64,000 nucleotides of DNA from Colius striatus. Lineage: Eukaryota; Chordata; Aves; Coliiformes; Coliidae. Below, piece by piece: positions 1-14,100 of the stretch; within the stretch, counting starts at the first letter, position 1; every line of letters starts with the position of its first letter. The notes under the pieces are model-generated. The model ran no database searches, was not told the DNA's origin, and saw only the letters and a program-made list of their open reading frames with translations. Where the stretch lies: NCBI RefSeq assembly GCF_028858725.1, contig NC_084759.1:90330889-90394888 (forward strand), given 5' to 3'. The position numbers were made by a program, and so were the translations under genes.

Positions 1-1932
1 TCTTCTTAGTGGGTAGCTTTAAATTGACTCTTGAAATAGAGTGATTATTTCTCAGAAACATGAAACCACATTTTCTTCATCATAAGTAATCTGTTGGAAA
101 ATGAGGGAACATAGTGTTATCTGTCATCACTCCAGCTGCAAAACTTACAGCTTGTTCTAAGTTGGCTCACTACTAAGAGTTTCTCCTTTGCCTAGAAATG
201 TAGGTGTTTTCATGAACTGTAGAAACTGATACATCTCCTTGGAGTATAGATAGGGTCAAAACAATTAATGATCTGCACCATGTATGCTCCAAACCCGCCA
301 GTGTGGGAAAACTACAAAGCAGCATTTCACACGAGGGGGTTATCTCAAGGGAACACAGGTCTGGACAGTAGGCCCAGACAGAAGAATTACAGCAAAGGTA
401 TATATTGAGATGATGATCTTCCTCAGTTTCTGGTCACCCATCTCCATTTCCCACCTCCAGATTCTTTGCTTGCTTTCCCCCAGAGTCACTCACCACATCT
501 TTCAACCTGAAGGGTCTCAAGTCCTAATTTTCCTCCTCTCACCAGCTTAGCATTCTTAGAGCCAAAGCTGCTTGCCCCATCTGTTACCTTTCCCATATTC
601 TTTGCATCTCTAACTTTTTGTGCCAGTCTTCCCTCTCTGACTTGAGCTATTCTGTTTCCCTCCCCAATAACTCCACTGTCTGTCTCTAGCAACTACACTT
701 TGCTTCTTCCTTTACATGTCTCAAGTCCATGTCGTTGACTATCTAACCTCAGTTTCCAAATGATCGGTGTAATTTTGTCCAACCTTCTTCTCCTGCTTCA
801 AACTCTTCGGCCCATTTCTGCTCTCACTATCCCCCCCAACACATCTTGTTCTTGTCCAAATCAAGCAACCTGACTGAGGTCAATGTTTTCTGAATTCGCT
901 GCTTCTGTTTGTGGTGCTTAAATAAGAGAGCATACAGTCCAGGCTGGCAGCTGCAACTCAAATCTACTTTAAAGAAGACAAAACTTTGATGAATTTTAAC
1001 CAAATCCTAAAGAGAGCACAGACAAGTGTTTTTGGGGCTTTTCCCCACGCATAAAGGCTCACGGAACTGGGTTACATTTGGGGCTGCATTTCATAAGTTA
1101 AGCAAAATGCACATTCTTGATATGAAAGCATCATGTTTCCCCCCAAATAAGAAATTCACGGTTCCAAAGCATAAAATGTCATAACCTTTTAAAAGTTGCC
1201 AAAAATACAAGAATGGATATTCTGTATCTTCTGCAATACTGGTTTCCAGCCATAACTCAATTGTTCTAACTAATACTCTTTTTTCCCTCCCTCTTCCTCT
1301 TACCCTAAAACGAACCTGAGACAGAAAGTATCTCTGGAAGCACTGAAGCGTTTGCAAATTTATAAACAACTAAAAGTAAAACCTCCCATGGCAAAAAAGG
1401 TAGGCAACTGTAGAGGAGTTTCCAGCCTGTTTGTGTTTGACACTGGTCATAATAAACAAGTAAGGAGTGCACAGGCTGTAAAGAGAACTGAGAAGTGCGT
1501 TAAGCCATATGCCACGTTGGTGTGCCGCTCTCATGATGCACATCCAAAGGACACGCTCTCTCCTGTAATACGCACCTCTACTAGATACACACTGCAACCC
1601 CTTTACATCAAACCTACGGGCAACTTGTTCATTCAGCCTGAAGTCCAACCACTTTTTTGTTTAATAGCAATTGCTGCATGTGTCCTGTGTTCTTCAAGGG
1701 AGTGGCTACTGCATGTTATTTGGAACAAATATCATCTGTCCATTTTGCTGCTCTTAAACTCTCCCCAAAAATGATGCAACAAATTCTGAACTGCTAATGT
1801 CCTGGATTTTTCTGTATATCTTGATGCACCAAAGAATAAAGTTTCTTTGTCTGTCCTCTAGCTTGGAGGGCAATTGTTGGAATACTGATGTTGTCCTCTT
1901 CCCTGTTTTTCCTCCCTTCCTCAGCAATATGG
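1..1932. other. Left-edge flank with no recognised gene
   Basis: No coding sequence, RNA gene or repeat family recognised. Pyrimidine-rich stretches on the plus strand occur at about 440-720. Short open frames here have no family features or splice context. Confidence 0.6.
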
Positions 1933-2513
1933 TGTCATAGATTAACCCTAGTTTGCAATGGAGACCCACACAGCCACTTGCTTGCTCCACTGGGTGGGAT
2001 GGGGGAGAGAACTGGAAGGTTAAAAGTAAGAAAACTCATGAGTTGAGATAAAGACAGTTTAATAGGTAAAGCAAAAACCATGTGTAAGCAGAGCAAAACA
2101 AGGGATTCGTTCACTACTTCGCATGGGCAGGCAGGTGTTCAGCCATCTCCAGGACTGCAGGGCTCAACTACACATTATGGTGACTTGGGAAAACACATGG
2201 CATCACTCCCCTCATCCTCCTCCTTCCCCTGGATTTTTATGCTGAGCGTGACATTGTACAGTATGGGATATCCCTTGGGTCAGTTGGGGTCAGCTGTCCT
2301 GGCTGTGCTCCCTCCCAACTTCTCGTGCACCCCCAGCCCACTTACTGGTGGGAGTGTGAGAGGCACAAAAGGCCTTGATGCTGTGCAAGGCCTGCAGAGC
2401 AGTAACAAAAACATCCCAGTGTTATCAACACTGTTCCCAACACAAAGCCAAAATGTAGTCTCATACCAGCTACTGTGAAGAAAATCAACTCTATCCAAGC
2501 CAAAACCAGCACA
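1933..2513 (-). mobile_element. Avian ERV-type LTR, probably solitary (ERVL-like)
   Basis: A 0.58-kb block read on the minus strand starts with TG and ends with CA. It has a TATA-like sequence (plus-strand complement near 2235-2241) and, further on, the R/U5-type stretch complementary to 2040-2075. I recognise the overall sequence as an LTR family dispersed in bird genomes; assignment to ERVL is from memory. No internal coding region or second LTR adjoins it, and I see no clear target-site duplication. ORFs on both strands inside it are incidental. Confidence 0.7.
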
Positions 2514-5500
2514 TACTTTGACCATTTGATGTATATGATGTATACATACTGGCATACATTCCTTTTGGGATTGACTCAAAAAGATTGGGTTCCACAGCAT
2601 GGGCAGGTGAGACCGGGCCTCTGTTAAGGCAGTTGTGTGGTGACATTAATGGTTTGTCTCTGTAGTTCCTACGCCAACTGTATCTTTCCCTTCCTGATAA
2701 TATACTGTCCAAAGAAGATGCCAGGAAGTATTCTGGCATATACAGCTGTTCATTCTAAAAACTGCCCAAGTACATCTGACATCCTCGCTGGGGCAAATTC
2801 CTCCCCCAAGAACAAAAGCACACCTCAAATGCTTATTAATGCCTTTCCTTAGGTTGCGCACAGCTGCTGCTCTGGCATGTACTGAACCACGTAGGCAAAA
2901 CAAGGAATAGGCTCAAAGAAATCACGCTGCAGAGCACAGCGGATACTAGGAGTGGTTATACAGCTGAGCAATGAAACAACAGCATGGGTAGCCACACTGA
3001 GGCCCTTTGCAGGAAGGTACAGAGTGTGCAAATGCAGAGCTCTCCCTTCCTCTGCAGCTGCCATCAGTGAAAGCGCAGGTGTTACAGGGAAACACGTGCT
3101 GTTTCTCCAAGCAAATGGAGAAACTCATTTTATGAAAGATTGCTACCTTCTTCCTAATATACTGAAAGGTCCCACAAAGGCAAGTACTCCTAGCAATCTT
3201 TATGCTTACCTAGAGGAACATCTGAAGTCTTCTTTTATACTCTAAGCTGTAAAAATTGAGGTCTTTTTTTCATGGATTAAGGAGTAGAACCTGCATACAC
3301 AACCAAAAGTAAACAAGGGAGTAGCTCAACTGTATCAAGCCCCAACATTTTTCAAAGTATAGGGGAACCTATATGTCTACACACTAAGAAAGTTGCTACA
3401 AGCAAAACAAAGACCAGAAAACAGTTCTCCTTCCTTTGCAGAGGCAGCTCATCTAAACATGAGCACTCAGTTTCTAAGCTGTATTTTTTTTTTTTTACAG
3501 ACTTTGCCCTATTTATTCTTTTAAGAGGCCAGGCCTCTTCCTCATACAAAAGAGTATGTATCTCAGAAAAAAGTGAAGCTAGACTTCCAACTCCATAGTC
3601 ATCACACATTCAGCAATGCTATCGTTCCCATGCATATTCTGTTGGGAAAATAGCTTCCAGGTACTCCTCCAAACCTGGGGATCACTGGGACTATTCAAAG
3701 AGCAAATAACTATCCAGTGTGTGATGAAGGGCTTCACTGTGAAAAAAGAAAAGGGTTAGATCATATGTAGGCAACAGCGAAGCTGTCCTAGGTTTCCTTT
3801 TACAGCTGCTGCAGCTATTATAGGTGTTGCTATAGTACTGCTGGGATGATACCTTCTCAAGCCTTTGTCCCTCTCACTGGATGGTGTAGGGAGTTTTATG
3901 GTTTATTTTTAAGGTAACTTGACCTCTCAAACCAGTTCTCCTTGGTCAGAGCAGAATGTTTTCTGGAAATCATGAATTTTGAGGAGAAGAGTATAATAAT
4001 TTGATCAAGAGAATAGTCAGAAAGACCACAGTATATCAACAACTGGCAATGTTTCTTCCACAGATGCTCATTGTTCCTCTAATGCTCTCTCCTTCTACAA
4101 CTCTCCAAAATCCTTCTCACATCTCCTCCAGATGTCTGCTCAGCCTGTCAGTCCACCAGAAAAGCAACACACTCCCTGGTAGATCTGAGGCAATAATACA
4201 CGTGACAGTTGTCCAGCCACCAATTCAGTAAGACAGATATCTTTACCTACCACCTTTGCTCCTGGGCAGGCAAGACAAACATCTTTATGGCTCATTTGTG
4301 CACAGACTGCAGCCTTCCTAGGTCTGTGTCATTACCCTTTGGAAATCCAGCTCAGTCTGCATGAAGAAATTGTGAGATTACACTGAATAACAAGCTCAGT
4401 GTATGTCAACAGTGTCACAATATTGTAATAAAGGTAATCGCCTTTTTGACTGTGTAAACAATATAGTTTGCAAGACACAGGACGCAATCCTTGCAGAATA
4501 TTCAGCACTGGTGGGGTCTCTGGTGCAGCCCCACCAAGTTTTTGGAACGACATTTTGTGAAAGAGCAATGCAAGAAGCCATAGGAAGGAACTAAGGCTCA
4601 AGACACACAACCTAGGAGGAAATGTTTTTTTGCTTAATGAAAGCTCAACTGTAGTAACAGCTGCCAAATACATATAACACAGAACTATGAAGGAGCAGAA
4701 GGGAACAAACTGATGTCCACAATGGAGAGCTTACCTCTGGTGCACAAAGGATTATGAAAAGCACAGTAAGAGATTTCTTTGGAAGATTGCTGAGCTTTTC
4801 TCCTCAGTTTCTTTGTTTTTCCATAACTAATGGAAGAGATAATTTGATAAATATTGATAGCTAAATTTAAGATTGTCATGGAATGCAGGGACAGACTGCA
4901 TTAACTACCCAGGTCTCTTGAAGCCCAGATTTTCTACATAAGCACAAAAGAAAAGGTATGGGGCTGCCAAGAATACGACACAGTTATCTTGACAAAAGAT
5001 GGATAGAGAAAAGATCATCAGTCATATTTTGTAAATTGGATTCTATAAATCATCATAGGCATTGACAGAAAAATAAAAGGTCAGAGTTATGCAAGTCATA
5101 TCAAAAGCCTTTCCTTTTCTCAATGCAGAGTTGTAACAGCACAAAGTAATGATTGTGCACTCCCCAATCAGAAGACCATCTGTATTTAAGATACTGATTT
5201 TTTTTCCTGGTCAGATAAGACAGATTGTAAAGTACCAATTTATGATTGTAATAGTAATAATAAAGTATTAGCAGCATTTGATGTAGGAGGAGGATGTTAT
5301 TCTTGTTTCAGACCAAATTTTTACCTGGCCTGTATTAAAATGATTAACTTTGTCAGAAATTGTCAATAATGGCAGAGAAGGAGCCATTTTCTCGGCAAAA
5401 TAAGCAGATTATTGAAAACTGATCTTGCCATCAAAGCTGTTCTGCATGGGAGAATTAGAAAGGCTATTCTAAACCCTTTGACAGGCAGGTGGAGCTGCTG

Positions 5501-6856
5501 CCTCTAGTACAAGAAGAGCATTTGTCAGTGCTGTTTTTCCAAAACCTCATTTGAAATAGAACTGCAAACTAGCAAGGCTGACATGCTCTCAGCCTTGGTT
5601 AAAAAACAACCTGCAAAAAAAAATTGTTGGACTTAAATCTATACTAACTCTACTAGTGCTTATCATGCAGAGAATGATACTCATAGACACCCTGATTTCT
5701 TTAAATGAAATTGAGAGAAACAGGCCTCATAACAAGACGTAAAAAATAAAAGTGGTACTCTGGATGCAGCCATGCAAACTGCTGGGTGCTGCCCTATCTT
5801 ATGGGTCTTTGAAACTTGCAGAACAGGGATCTATACAATCTGTCCTACACCCAAGGGTATCCTGGTATGGTAGCCATTGAGAAAAATACCCACAAGAGAG
5901 ACATTTTATATATTAAGAGATTGCGTGATCAGAGGAATAACACTGGGCTCTGCATTCTCCTACACCTCAGACTCAAACCTATTCTCTATGATTGACTTGC
6001 CAAAGCCCCATGTGTTCTGAGCATTTTTGCAAAATAGGGCCTCAGGGAGGAGATCATGCGACATATCAGCCTCCAAATGTCAGGCACAGTCTTGTAATCC
6101 TCATGGCAATTGGTTTGTTGAAGTAAATGCAATAGCTCCCGTGAAAAGTACACAAAGGGATGGGTGACAAGCTGGGAGACAGGCCAGTGGCAACAAAGTT
6201 CTGTTTAAAATGCTGTATCACTGTCACAAACTGTCACAGTTGAACAGCACCGTATAGCATGGCATTCTTGGTCCTCATCTCCTCCAGAAATCTAAAAATA
6301 TTCCTTTTTTAAAAAACAATGCAAGACTCCTTATGCTGTGGAATTCTATTGGTACAATTTTCAATAAGTGTTCACAACGACTTCCATTGGTGCTGTTATC
6401 TGCACACTTTGGTTACAGTGTCTACTTTAGCAGTGGTTGAAGTTAATGAAAAGAAAGCAGAAGGTCTCCTTTGGTTGGCTAAGGGAGCTACAGTGCCCAG
6501 GATCAGCTTGAAGTTTTGTCCTCTGCTGTCAGGATCCAGTCCTATTGCACTTAGTATCTACCACCTCCTGTTGAAGAAAAATAACTCATTACTAGCAGGA
6601 GCTTAAATCCCTTTTTGCCCTTCAATAACCATTCACCAACTTCAAAGATGTAGCAGAGTAAGCACACATGCCTCTTTATAAAGCATTGTATTTTTAGCAG
6701 CAGACCGAAACCCTGCTCTGGCAAGCAAAGAGCTAGGAGATGCAAGCGGCTACGGTGCAATACAGTAGTACAACCTGGCACATGGTCATGATAACAGCTT
6801 TAGAGAAATGCATACAATAGTTTTCATTTTGCTTTTGCCTCATTTTTAAGGCACTT
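2514..6856. other. Intergenic stretch with no recognised gene
   Basis: AT-rich sequence between the LTR and the first CR1 piece. I see no exon-like conserved peptide in any frame and no repeat I can name. Confidence 0.55.
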
Positions 6857-7415
6857 CACAGAATCACAGAAGCACAGAATGGGATTTGGACCTCCACCCA
6901 GTCCAACCCCCTACTAAAGAAGGTTCCCCTTGATCAGGTCACACAGGAACACATTCAGGAGGGTTTTGAAAACCTCCAGAGAAGGAGACTCCACACCCTC
7001 CCTGGGCAGCCTATGCCAAGGCTCCCTCACCCTCACAGCAAGGAACTTTCTCCTCACGTTCAAGTGAAACTTACTGTGTTCCAGCTTGTGCCCATTACCC
7101 CTTGTCCTGTAGAGGGCACTGCAGAGAAAAGACTCGCCCCATCCTCTAGACATCTGCCCTTTAGCTATTTGTAAGTATTGACAAGATATTTCCTCAGTCT
7201 CCTCCAGGCTAAACAGCCCCAGATCCCACAGCCTTTTCTTGTAAGAAACATGCTCCAGTTCCCCAGTCATCTTGGTGGCTCTGCACTGGACTCTCTCCAG
7301 AAGTTATTTGTTTCTCTTGAGCTGGAGAGCCCAGAACTGGACACAGGCCTCCAGATGAGGCCTCACCAGGGCAAAGCCAAGGGGGAGGAGAACCTCCCTT
7401 GACCTGCTAACCAGA
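6857..7415 (-). mobile_element. CR1 LINE fragment, 5'-truncated
   Basis: Plus strand begins CACAGAATCACAGAAGCACA, the complement of the CR1 3' tail, so the element's sense strand is minus. About 0.56 kb includes the typical 3' region (plus-strand CTCCCTGGGCAGCCTATGCC; TGGACACAGGCCTCCAGATG). Open frames across it are remnants, not genes. Confidence 0.9.
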
Positions 7416-10400
7416 GGGAAGAAGTTGGTGTTATTTCATTGCTTTTAATATTTTTATTTCACAGATACTTCTGGTTTTGTTTTTTTAATATTTAACCTTG
7501 AAAATTGTTTGATACAGATTTGAGATCAGAAAGATACCACACCACATATATTTCTTTTACAGGACATAGTAACCACTGGAAAAGAACAAGGCCTTTCCTG
7601 GCAGTGGGAATAAACCTCTCAGTCATGAACTGCATGTCTCAGCAGTTTGTTCTACTCACGTCTTGCATCACATGTTGTCGTCTTGCAGTCATGAGTCACT
7701 TGCTTCAGCTCCCACTGCTCGGGGATATCGGCTTGGCAAAGCTGCATCACTGCACGCCTCATTCCCTGGGGAACTGTGCACACAAAGCAGTGGGAAGTCA
7801 GGCCACTGCTGTGCTTGAAACAGAACAGATTTGCATTTGCGTTCAAGCTGCAGGGAGCACACTAAGTTGACTAATACTGTATCTATTTCTAGTCCCGTTA
7901 CCTGGGTAATGCTAATTTCCTTTTGTTCTTTTCCTTCAGTGGTTACAAAAAGGTTTTCTTCTTTAAATTAACCTTTTAAAATCCAAACAAAATCGACTAA
8001 GTTCACAAACCAGCTATGCAATTTTTCCAGTTAGTGCCATTTCACTAATTACCAAAACAGTAGTATCAAGAAGGCAGCTTTCAGGAGTCTGAGAGATGTT
8101 AGTTCTGTTCCGGGCTGGAAATCCCTTTCTAATTTGGTCTTGCTTTTGCCTGTGCTATTAGGGAACAATTCTCCTCACCTTCGTAGCTTTGACCATTGTA
8201 AATAGCAACAGCTAACCTATGTAGTTCTGAAGGTCTCCAGCTTTTCCTTCTCAGTACAAAAATATTATGGTAGGATGAAATTAGCAGACATTAGTCAGAC
8301 CAAACTTTCATCAGGAGGTTCGGAATGATCCTAGTTTTGCTAGATTTAGCATTTACTAGTACATTCCTGGTTTAGCACACATAGGTATCTAAAAAACCAA
8401 AAAAAACCAGAGAAGCCTAAGCTCCACATACAGTAGTCCAGCACTGCAGTTCACACAAATAGTCAAAGTTACATCACTAGCTTCCATTATTGGAACGTGA
8501 GTAATGAACAATTCTTTTCTGTAACAAAAGATATGCCCATCTTAAGATCCTCTCAGCAAACAGTAATTCCAAGACAGCCCCCTCAAACTCTAGCAAAAGT
8601 AAAATTAACAAAATGAGATCCTAAGCCTACAAACCTTTAGCATAACATGAACAGTTCAATGCTGGATTCAGGCTCTTGGAAAACAGGATGTTGCTTTAGA
8701 CTCACTTCAATCTCAAGATGCTTCGTATGGGATTATTTCTTATGAGGACCTCTCATCTTCCCTACCTTCCTGGTATCTAGGGATTGAAAGAGAGAAACTT
8801 TTGACATAAAAATTACCAACACCACATAGTGAAAAACATCCAGCAATATACCAGTAGGTTTGATAGAAAAGGTTTTTCTCCAGGACAACTAATGACCTTT
8901 GTAATTAAATAAGCTAAAATGATACAGAAAAGATACAAAGATTGCATGAGATAAATGCACAAAGATTAAAAGTTGCCATCTGGTCCTGGCAGATCCCCGA
9001 GCTGCCTTTCACTATGAACAGCATTGGCAGGCTCCTTGGCAAATTAGCATCATTAACCGTGGCTGCTTAGAAATAATCAGCAGAAACACCTGCATCATAT
9101 GCGAGCCCTGAACATGCCAATGGTCAACTGCAAATGCCCGTGCCTGGCATTACAATGCAATCCAATACTTCCTACTCCAGGCATAAAACCTTGTTGGAGT
9201 TCAGGCCCTCAATTGCCAGTTTTGTAGCTTGCGAACATCAAACAACAGTTTCTTCCCCTCTGCTGTAAAGGGCTCCTGAGTGGGTTTCTAGGGAAGGAAC
9301 AGGGGGCACTCTCTCCTCTCTGTCAGTCTGTTTGAAGGCAGTGCAGACCTCATGAATGATTCCCATTCTTCCTTTCAAAGGGGCTAATGACAAGAAAAGA
9401 CCTGGGGGTTTTCTTTTTGAAATCAAAATTACTCCATGGCAATACTTTGTAGAGACAAATAGACATTAGTGGATTATGTGTTTAGGGTTTCAGCCTTCAT
9501 TTTATAGGATATGCCTCCCAGATATTTAGCATAGTGGCAAAGCCTATAAAAATGTGGGTCAGGACTAGAATGAGCTCTGCTCCCTAAACTGAGTGTGGAA
9601 TTGACTTCCCTGGAGAACCTAACTCTTGGCACTTCCACATATCTGTCTGAAAGATGTATAATTTAACCAAGGATTCTCTCCATATCCTCACAACTTTATA
9701 TAAAGAGCAAAATTTTCTCGCAGAGAGCTATTTCAGTATTGTATCCTACTCAGAACAAGATCACAAAGAGGGGTGCAGGCTGGAGCCTGACCAAGCCTTC
9801 ACTGAACTACAGCTTTCAACAGCAGAAAGAAATCATGCACCCAGAAATATTACTGGACTCTAGAGAGAAGTATGTCTTTTTTTATTACTAAGAAGATCTT
9901 GAACTCCAGTTTCAGTCTTTGTCCCTCTGGTTTTCTTTGCCTTTCTGACCTTGGATGCATATTTTTGTGCTGAGTATTACACTCACCATCATGTTAGCCC
10001 TGTTAGTCTTCAGGGAAGGTGGACCCTAGAAACAGCAACAGCAGGTTTTAAGCAACAAACATTGCAGGAATGCAAGCACAAGACAGTTTCCAGGACTGCA
10101 GAGCTTGTACCCATGGTCAAAACCACACAGTGAGTGGAATTCAAACCTCCAGACCTTTACTTTGATTATGCAAGACAAACATCTGAAAGAGAAATGCAAA
10201 TAAGGAACAGTTTAGCTTAGGAACTGTGTAGTTGTACCAGGTTACGTGTTCTGTGTGGAGAATGCTTGTAACATGCTTGTGCTAAAGTCATTGCAGATTT
10301 TATTGTTTTATTTAAAAAAAAACAAAACCAAACCTCTGAAATTGGCCAGTATCTGCTGGTGTTGGATCCAAAACATTGTCATGCTTCAGAACGCCATGCA

Positions 10401-10614
10401 GATCGTAAAAGAATGATGTTACTAATAAATGCTCTTCTCTGTTTAACTCCCCAAGAGGAGTTAACACACAACTGATTGTAGGAAGGATTTAAAACCTATG
10501 CCTTAAAGCTCTTCTCCAAGAAGAAACATTCAAAAGACTTCCTACATACTAAAGAATCTCACCAGTGCCTCCTTCAACATTTCTGTTTTGTTTTTTTTTC
10601 TATTGTAGGGCCAA
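7416..10614. other. Intergenic stretch with no recognised gene
   Basis: No recognised coding exon, RNA gene or repeat. Open frames are short and compositionally ordinary. Confidence 0.55.
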
Positions 10615-11155
10615 TAAAAGAAACAATACAGAAGTGCCAAAACTGTTGGTGGATCCGCAATCATGAAAAACTAATCTACACAGAAATACAGATAAGCACG
10701 AACTTTGCAGCTGGGAAAACACGGGGGATAGCTCCTCCATACGTGCTTCGTTGTTAGTTACCATTTTCAGGGCTTTTATACACTTATCAGTCTCTTTGTT
10801 TTAGTAACAGCTAAGGTAACAGCCAAGGTAACCTAACAAATACATATACCAGGGTCTTCTGGTTAAGGTAACAGCTAAGGTAACCTAACAAATACATTCA
10901 CCAGGGTCTGGTAGCTAAGGTAACAGGTCCCTATCAGGTGTGGTATGTAACTCTTGCAGTTTGATCCTTATGTGATTCAAATGAATGCTTACTTAATCAA
11001 TAGGTGTTTGAGTTATTTGCAAGTGCTTAGCTAATTGATTGAACTATTACTAGGTGATTAACCAGTGCTTAACAAGTGCTTGACTACTTATTGTGATGAT
11101 AAGTTGTTAACTAAAATCATTGTGTATCTGCAACAAAACCAGAAGCCTACTTCTC
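10615..11155 (-). mobile_element. Possible second LTR-like repeat (low confidence)
   Basis: On the minus strand there is a direct 52-bp tandem duplication (10811-10927), then TATAAAAG at about 10774-10781, the order enhancer repeat, TATA box expected of a retroviral U3. The AGTGCTT motif also recurs three times at 11010-11085. I cannot match it to a known family and its ends are not defined, so it may be a non-viral repeat. Confidence 0.3.
10811..10927. repeat. 52-bp tandem repeat, about 2.2 copies
   Basis: Copies start at 10811, 10863 and 10915 (the last partial). The unit contains two YTAAGGTAAC-type boxes, then CCTAACAAATACAT and CCAGGGTCT. The first two copies differ at few positions, indicating a recent duplication. 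Confidence 0.85.
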
Positions 11156-14100
11156 AGAAATCAGGAGCACAAGCAGCTCTACAGAACATAGGCAGCCCTA
11201 TCATTTTTGAAAGTAAATTTCTGTGAAATAATTTGGCTTCCAAGATCAAAATAATGTAAACTGTGTTCTAGAAACTGGATCTGGAGGTTTCTTAACATCT
11301 CTTTAAAAAGGCTTCCCAAAGAACTGAATATTTTTCCTCTTCTGTAACTAATAATCTGCCAAAAAGTGACTATATTAAGGAAAATACTACACAAAATGGT
11401 ATTTAAAGTACTTTGACTGCCTCTTGGATTTCATTTATAGCAATTAACTGTACTATTTACAACACGTTGCAAGTTTTTGCAGATTACTTCCCCTCTCCCC
11501 TCCCCAACTGGTCTGTGCTTTTACACATAAAAAATGCTTACATTAGTATGCATACAACAGAGAATACACACTCATTGCAGGTTCTGGGATAAGGGGAACA
11601 AATAAAAGTTATTTCAACTTCTCTCACCTGAGTCAGAGTTTATACAATCTGGGATGCTGGCACTACAGATGCTTGACTACAGCAGACTGGTCAATTATGC
11701 TGCATTTCAGACATCACAGAATAATCATATTAGTATCTGTCCAAAATATAAGGACAACTGTTGCAGTGTTATGTTGATGTCACAAAACCAATATACCTGT
11801 TATTTTAAAAAAACTAGTGAGTTTTGGTTTGTTTTTATTTCCCCAGAAGGGGTTGTTTCTATTGGTTCAACTTTTAGTACTACAATAGATGTTACTAATC
11901 TTGAAAGAGGCACTTGTTTCTCCTTGATTTGTGTGATGGGAATAAAATGTAAAATATGCTTGTGTCACCTTGCAGACTGTTGGGCAGACAGACATTTTCT
12001 GGCTTCTTGGAAATGCTGGCCAGTAGGGATCACTGAATGCCAATCCAGGTCCAACCTGCTCACATGGAACCCATGAAGAAGCACGACAGGCACTAAATCT
12101 TACGACGACCTGCGTTTAGCGCAGGCATTGAGAGTTTCACCGTACAACCCTCCACCATAGTTACCAAGATCCTATAAGGCATGAAGGTGGCATAAGATGC
12201 AGCAGCAAGTCAGTCATACCTAGGCTCCACAGTTAACCTACAAATGAGGATTTCCACTTGACAACATGTATCATAAAAGTACATGCAGCATTAATCAATG
12301 CTTGTATGCTGTCACTGTGGCCTTCAATGCTGTCAAATGTGCTACCATTTGGAAGCTTAGAAGTGTGGATTTTCTTAAATGTGTAACAAGAATGTCACTT
12401 TTACAGGACTTGGTTCTGAAGGAAATCTCATTTCATTTTACCTGAGAATGTCCATTTAATGTCAGTGGTGCCAATGCTGTGCATAGGTCACTTTCCATTG
12501 TCTGAATACAGCATTTTGTGTTTCTGAAAAATACTGTGCCTGTCAAGAAAATAAGATTCATTTGTTTTTATCGATCCAATGCAGTTGCTGGGCCTGTCAG
12601 TAGGTGAGGTGGAGGTGCAGCACTCCATGCACAGGAGTCCTCTGCCTATGTGACTCCATATGGCGTGCTGCTGCTGCTAATGAACGTGTAGATACCTTTC
12701 AAGGTGCCCATCTCCTACCTACTTTGGCACCTGAACATTTATACTTTTCAAGTACACCTCTTATCACTTCAATTAGCAATTTTAATGGTCAAGAAATGAC
12801 TTGTGTGTGATCTGCTTTGTATCTCCTGAGCAATCTTTCAGCTGCTAGTATTTACTCAATGGCCCAACTAGAAAGGTCAGAAGATTGAGGTGTATGAACA
12901 GGTGTATCCTGTGGCAACCCCACTCACTTCTGACATGCGTCTGAGTCTTCATCAGCTTTGCTTATTTTTAGAGTAAGAATAAACCAACTTCCTCTTTACT
13001 TTCAATTGGCCCCTCCCATCTCTCATCCTCAAATTTACGAAAAATACAATGTCCACAAAAACTGATGGTTTATTGGACTAGAATAAGTGATGTGATGCTT
13101 TAGACACTGGATCTATATTCACAATGCTGTTGCAGAAGTACATAAAATGACACATGCTGTGGTTTTTTTTCCTGTCTATAAGTTGAAGCACAGGATATAA
13201 AAATGACAAAAGGCCATTTGATGCTTTCCAAGATGCACAGCTTTGATAGATTATAAAAGATCTGACATACCCAATAACTTCAATATTTCAACTTTTTGCC
13301 TTGCTGAATGAATTTTGTGCTTTTGAGTTCTCTTGAAGCTATAAAGAATTATGACATATTAAAGATGGAGAAGGACAAAGCTGATCAGATTTTTAACACA
13401 AACGTGGAGACAACCATTGCAAGATACTGTACTTTAAAAGGTGTGCCACATTAACTTAGTTTGACTCAAAGACATGATTGGCAGCTGCAGAGATGGAATG
13501 ACACTACAGAAAAACTTATGAAGCGACATCAAACAGGTCACATTAATTTTTCTTTTCTCTTTTCCTCTAGATGCATCTCTCCTTGTCTCTGTGCAGCAGA
13601 TACCCCAGATCTTACATTTATTTTTCCCCTTTTAGGTTTTTTTTTTTTGCTTCAATGTTTATCAGAACTTTCACTACCCAAATATTTTGGGCAGTATATT
13701 TGATTTAACCCTGCAATGTCAATTAAACTGTATTGACAATGCTTGGTATTTGTTAAATATCCTGAATGAAACTCCAGATGCCACTGAAGACAATACACAC
13801 CACAAACATCTACTTATAAAACATTTCATTACTTTCATGGCATGGATGGATTATGCATGAATCCCAACAGTCAATCGTATCATTAAAATTCTAGATAAAA
13901 ACCTAACTGCCGTTTCTGCCCTCTCCATTTAGCACTGTGGGCAATGAAATATTTGGACAAGGAACAGGTCCAATTGATACAAAACCAATATAAAAAGATC
14001 CAGACAACCATTTAAATACATTTCCATAGGGATTTTTAAACCAAACATTAAAAACAAACCAAACCCCACTGTGTCCCGATCCAGGATTTTTCTGTGCACA

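Noticed and set aside
6914-7402. Open frames on both strands (118 and 74 codons)
   Set aside because: They lie entirely within a truncated CR1 fragment; no independent gene.
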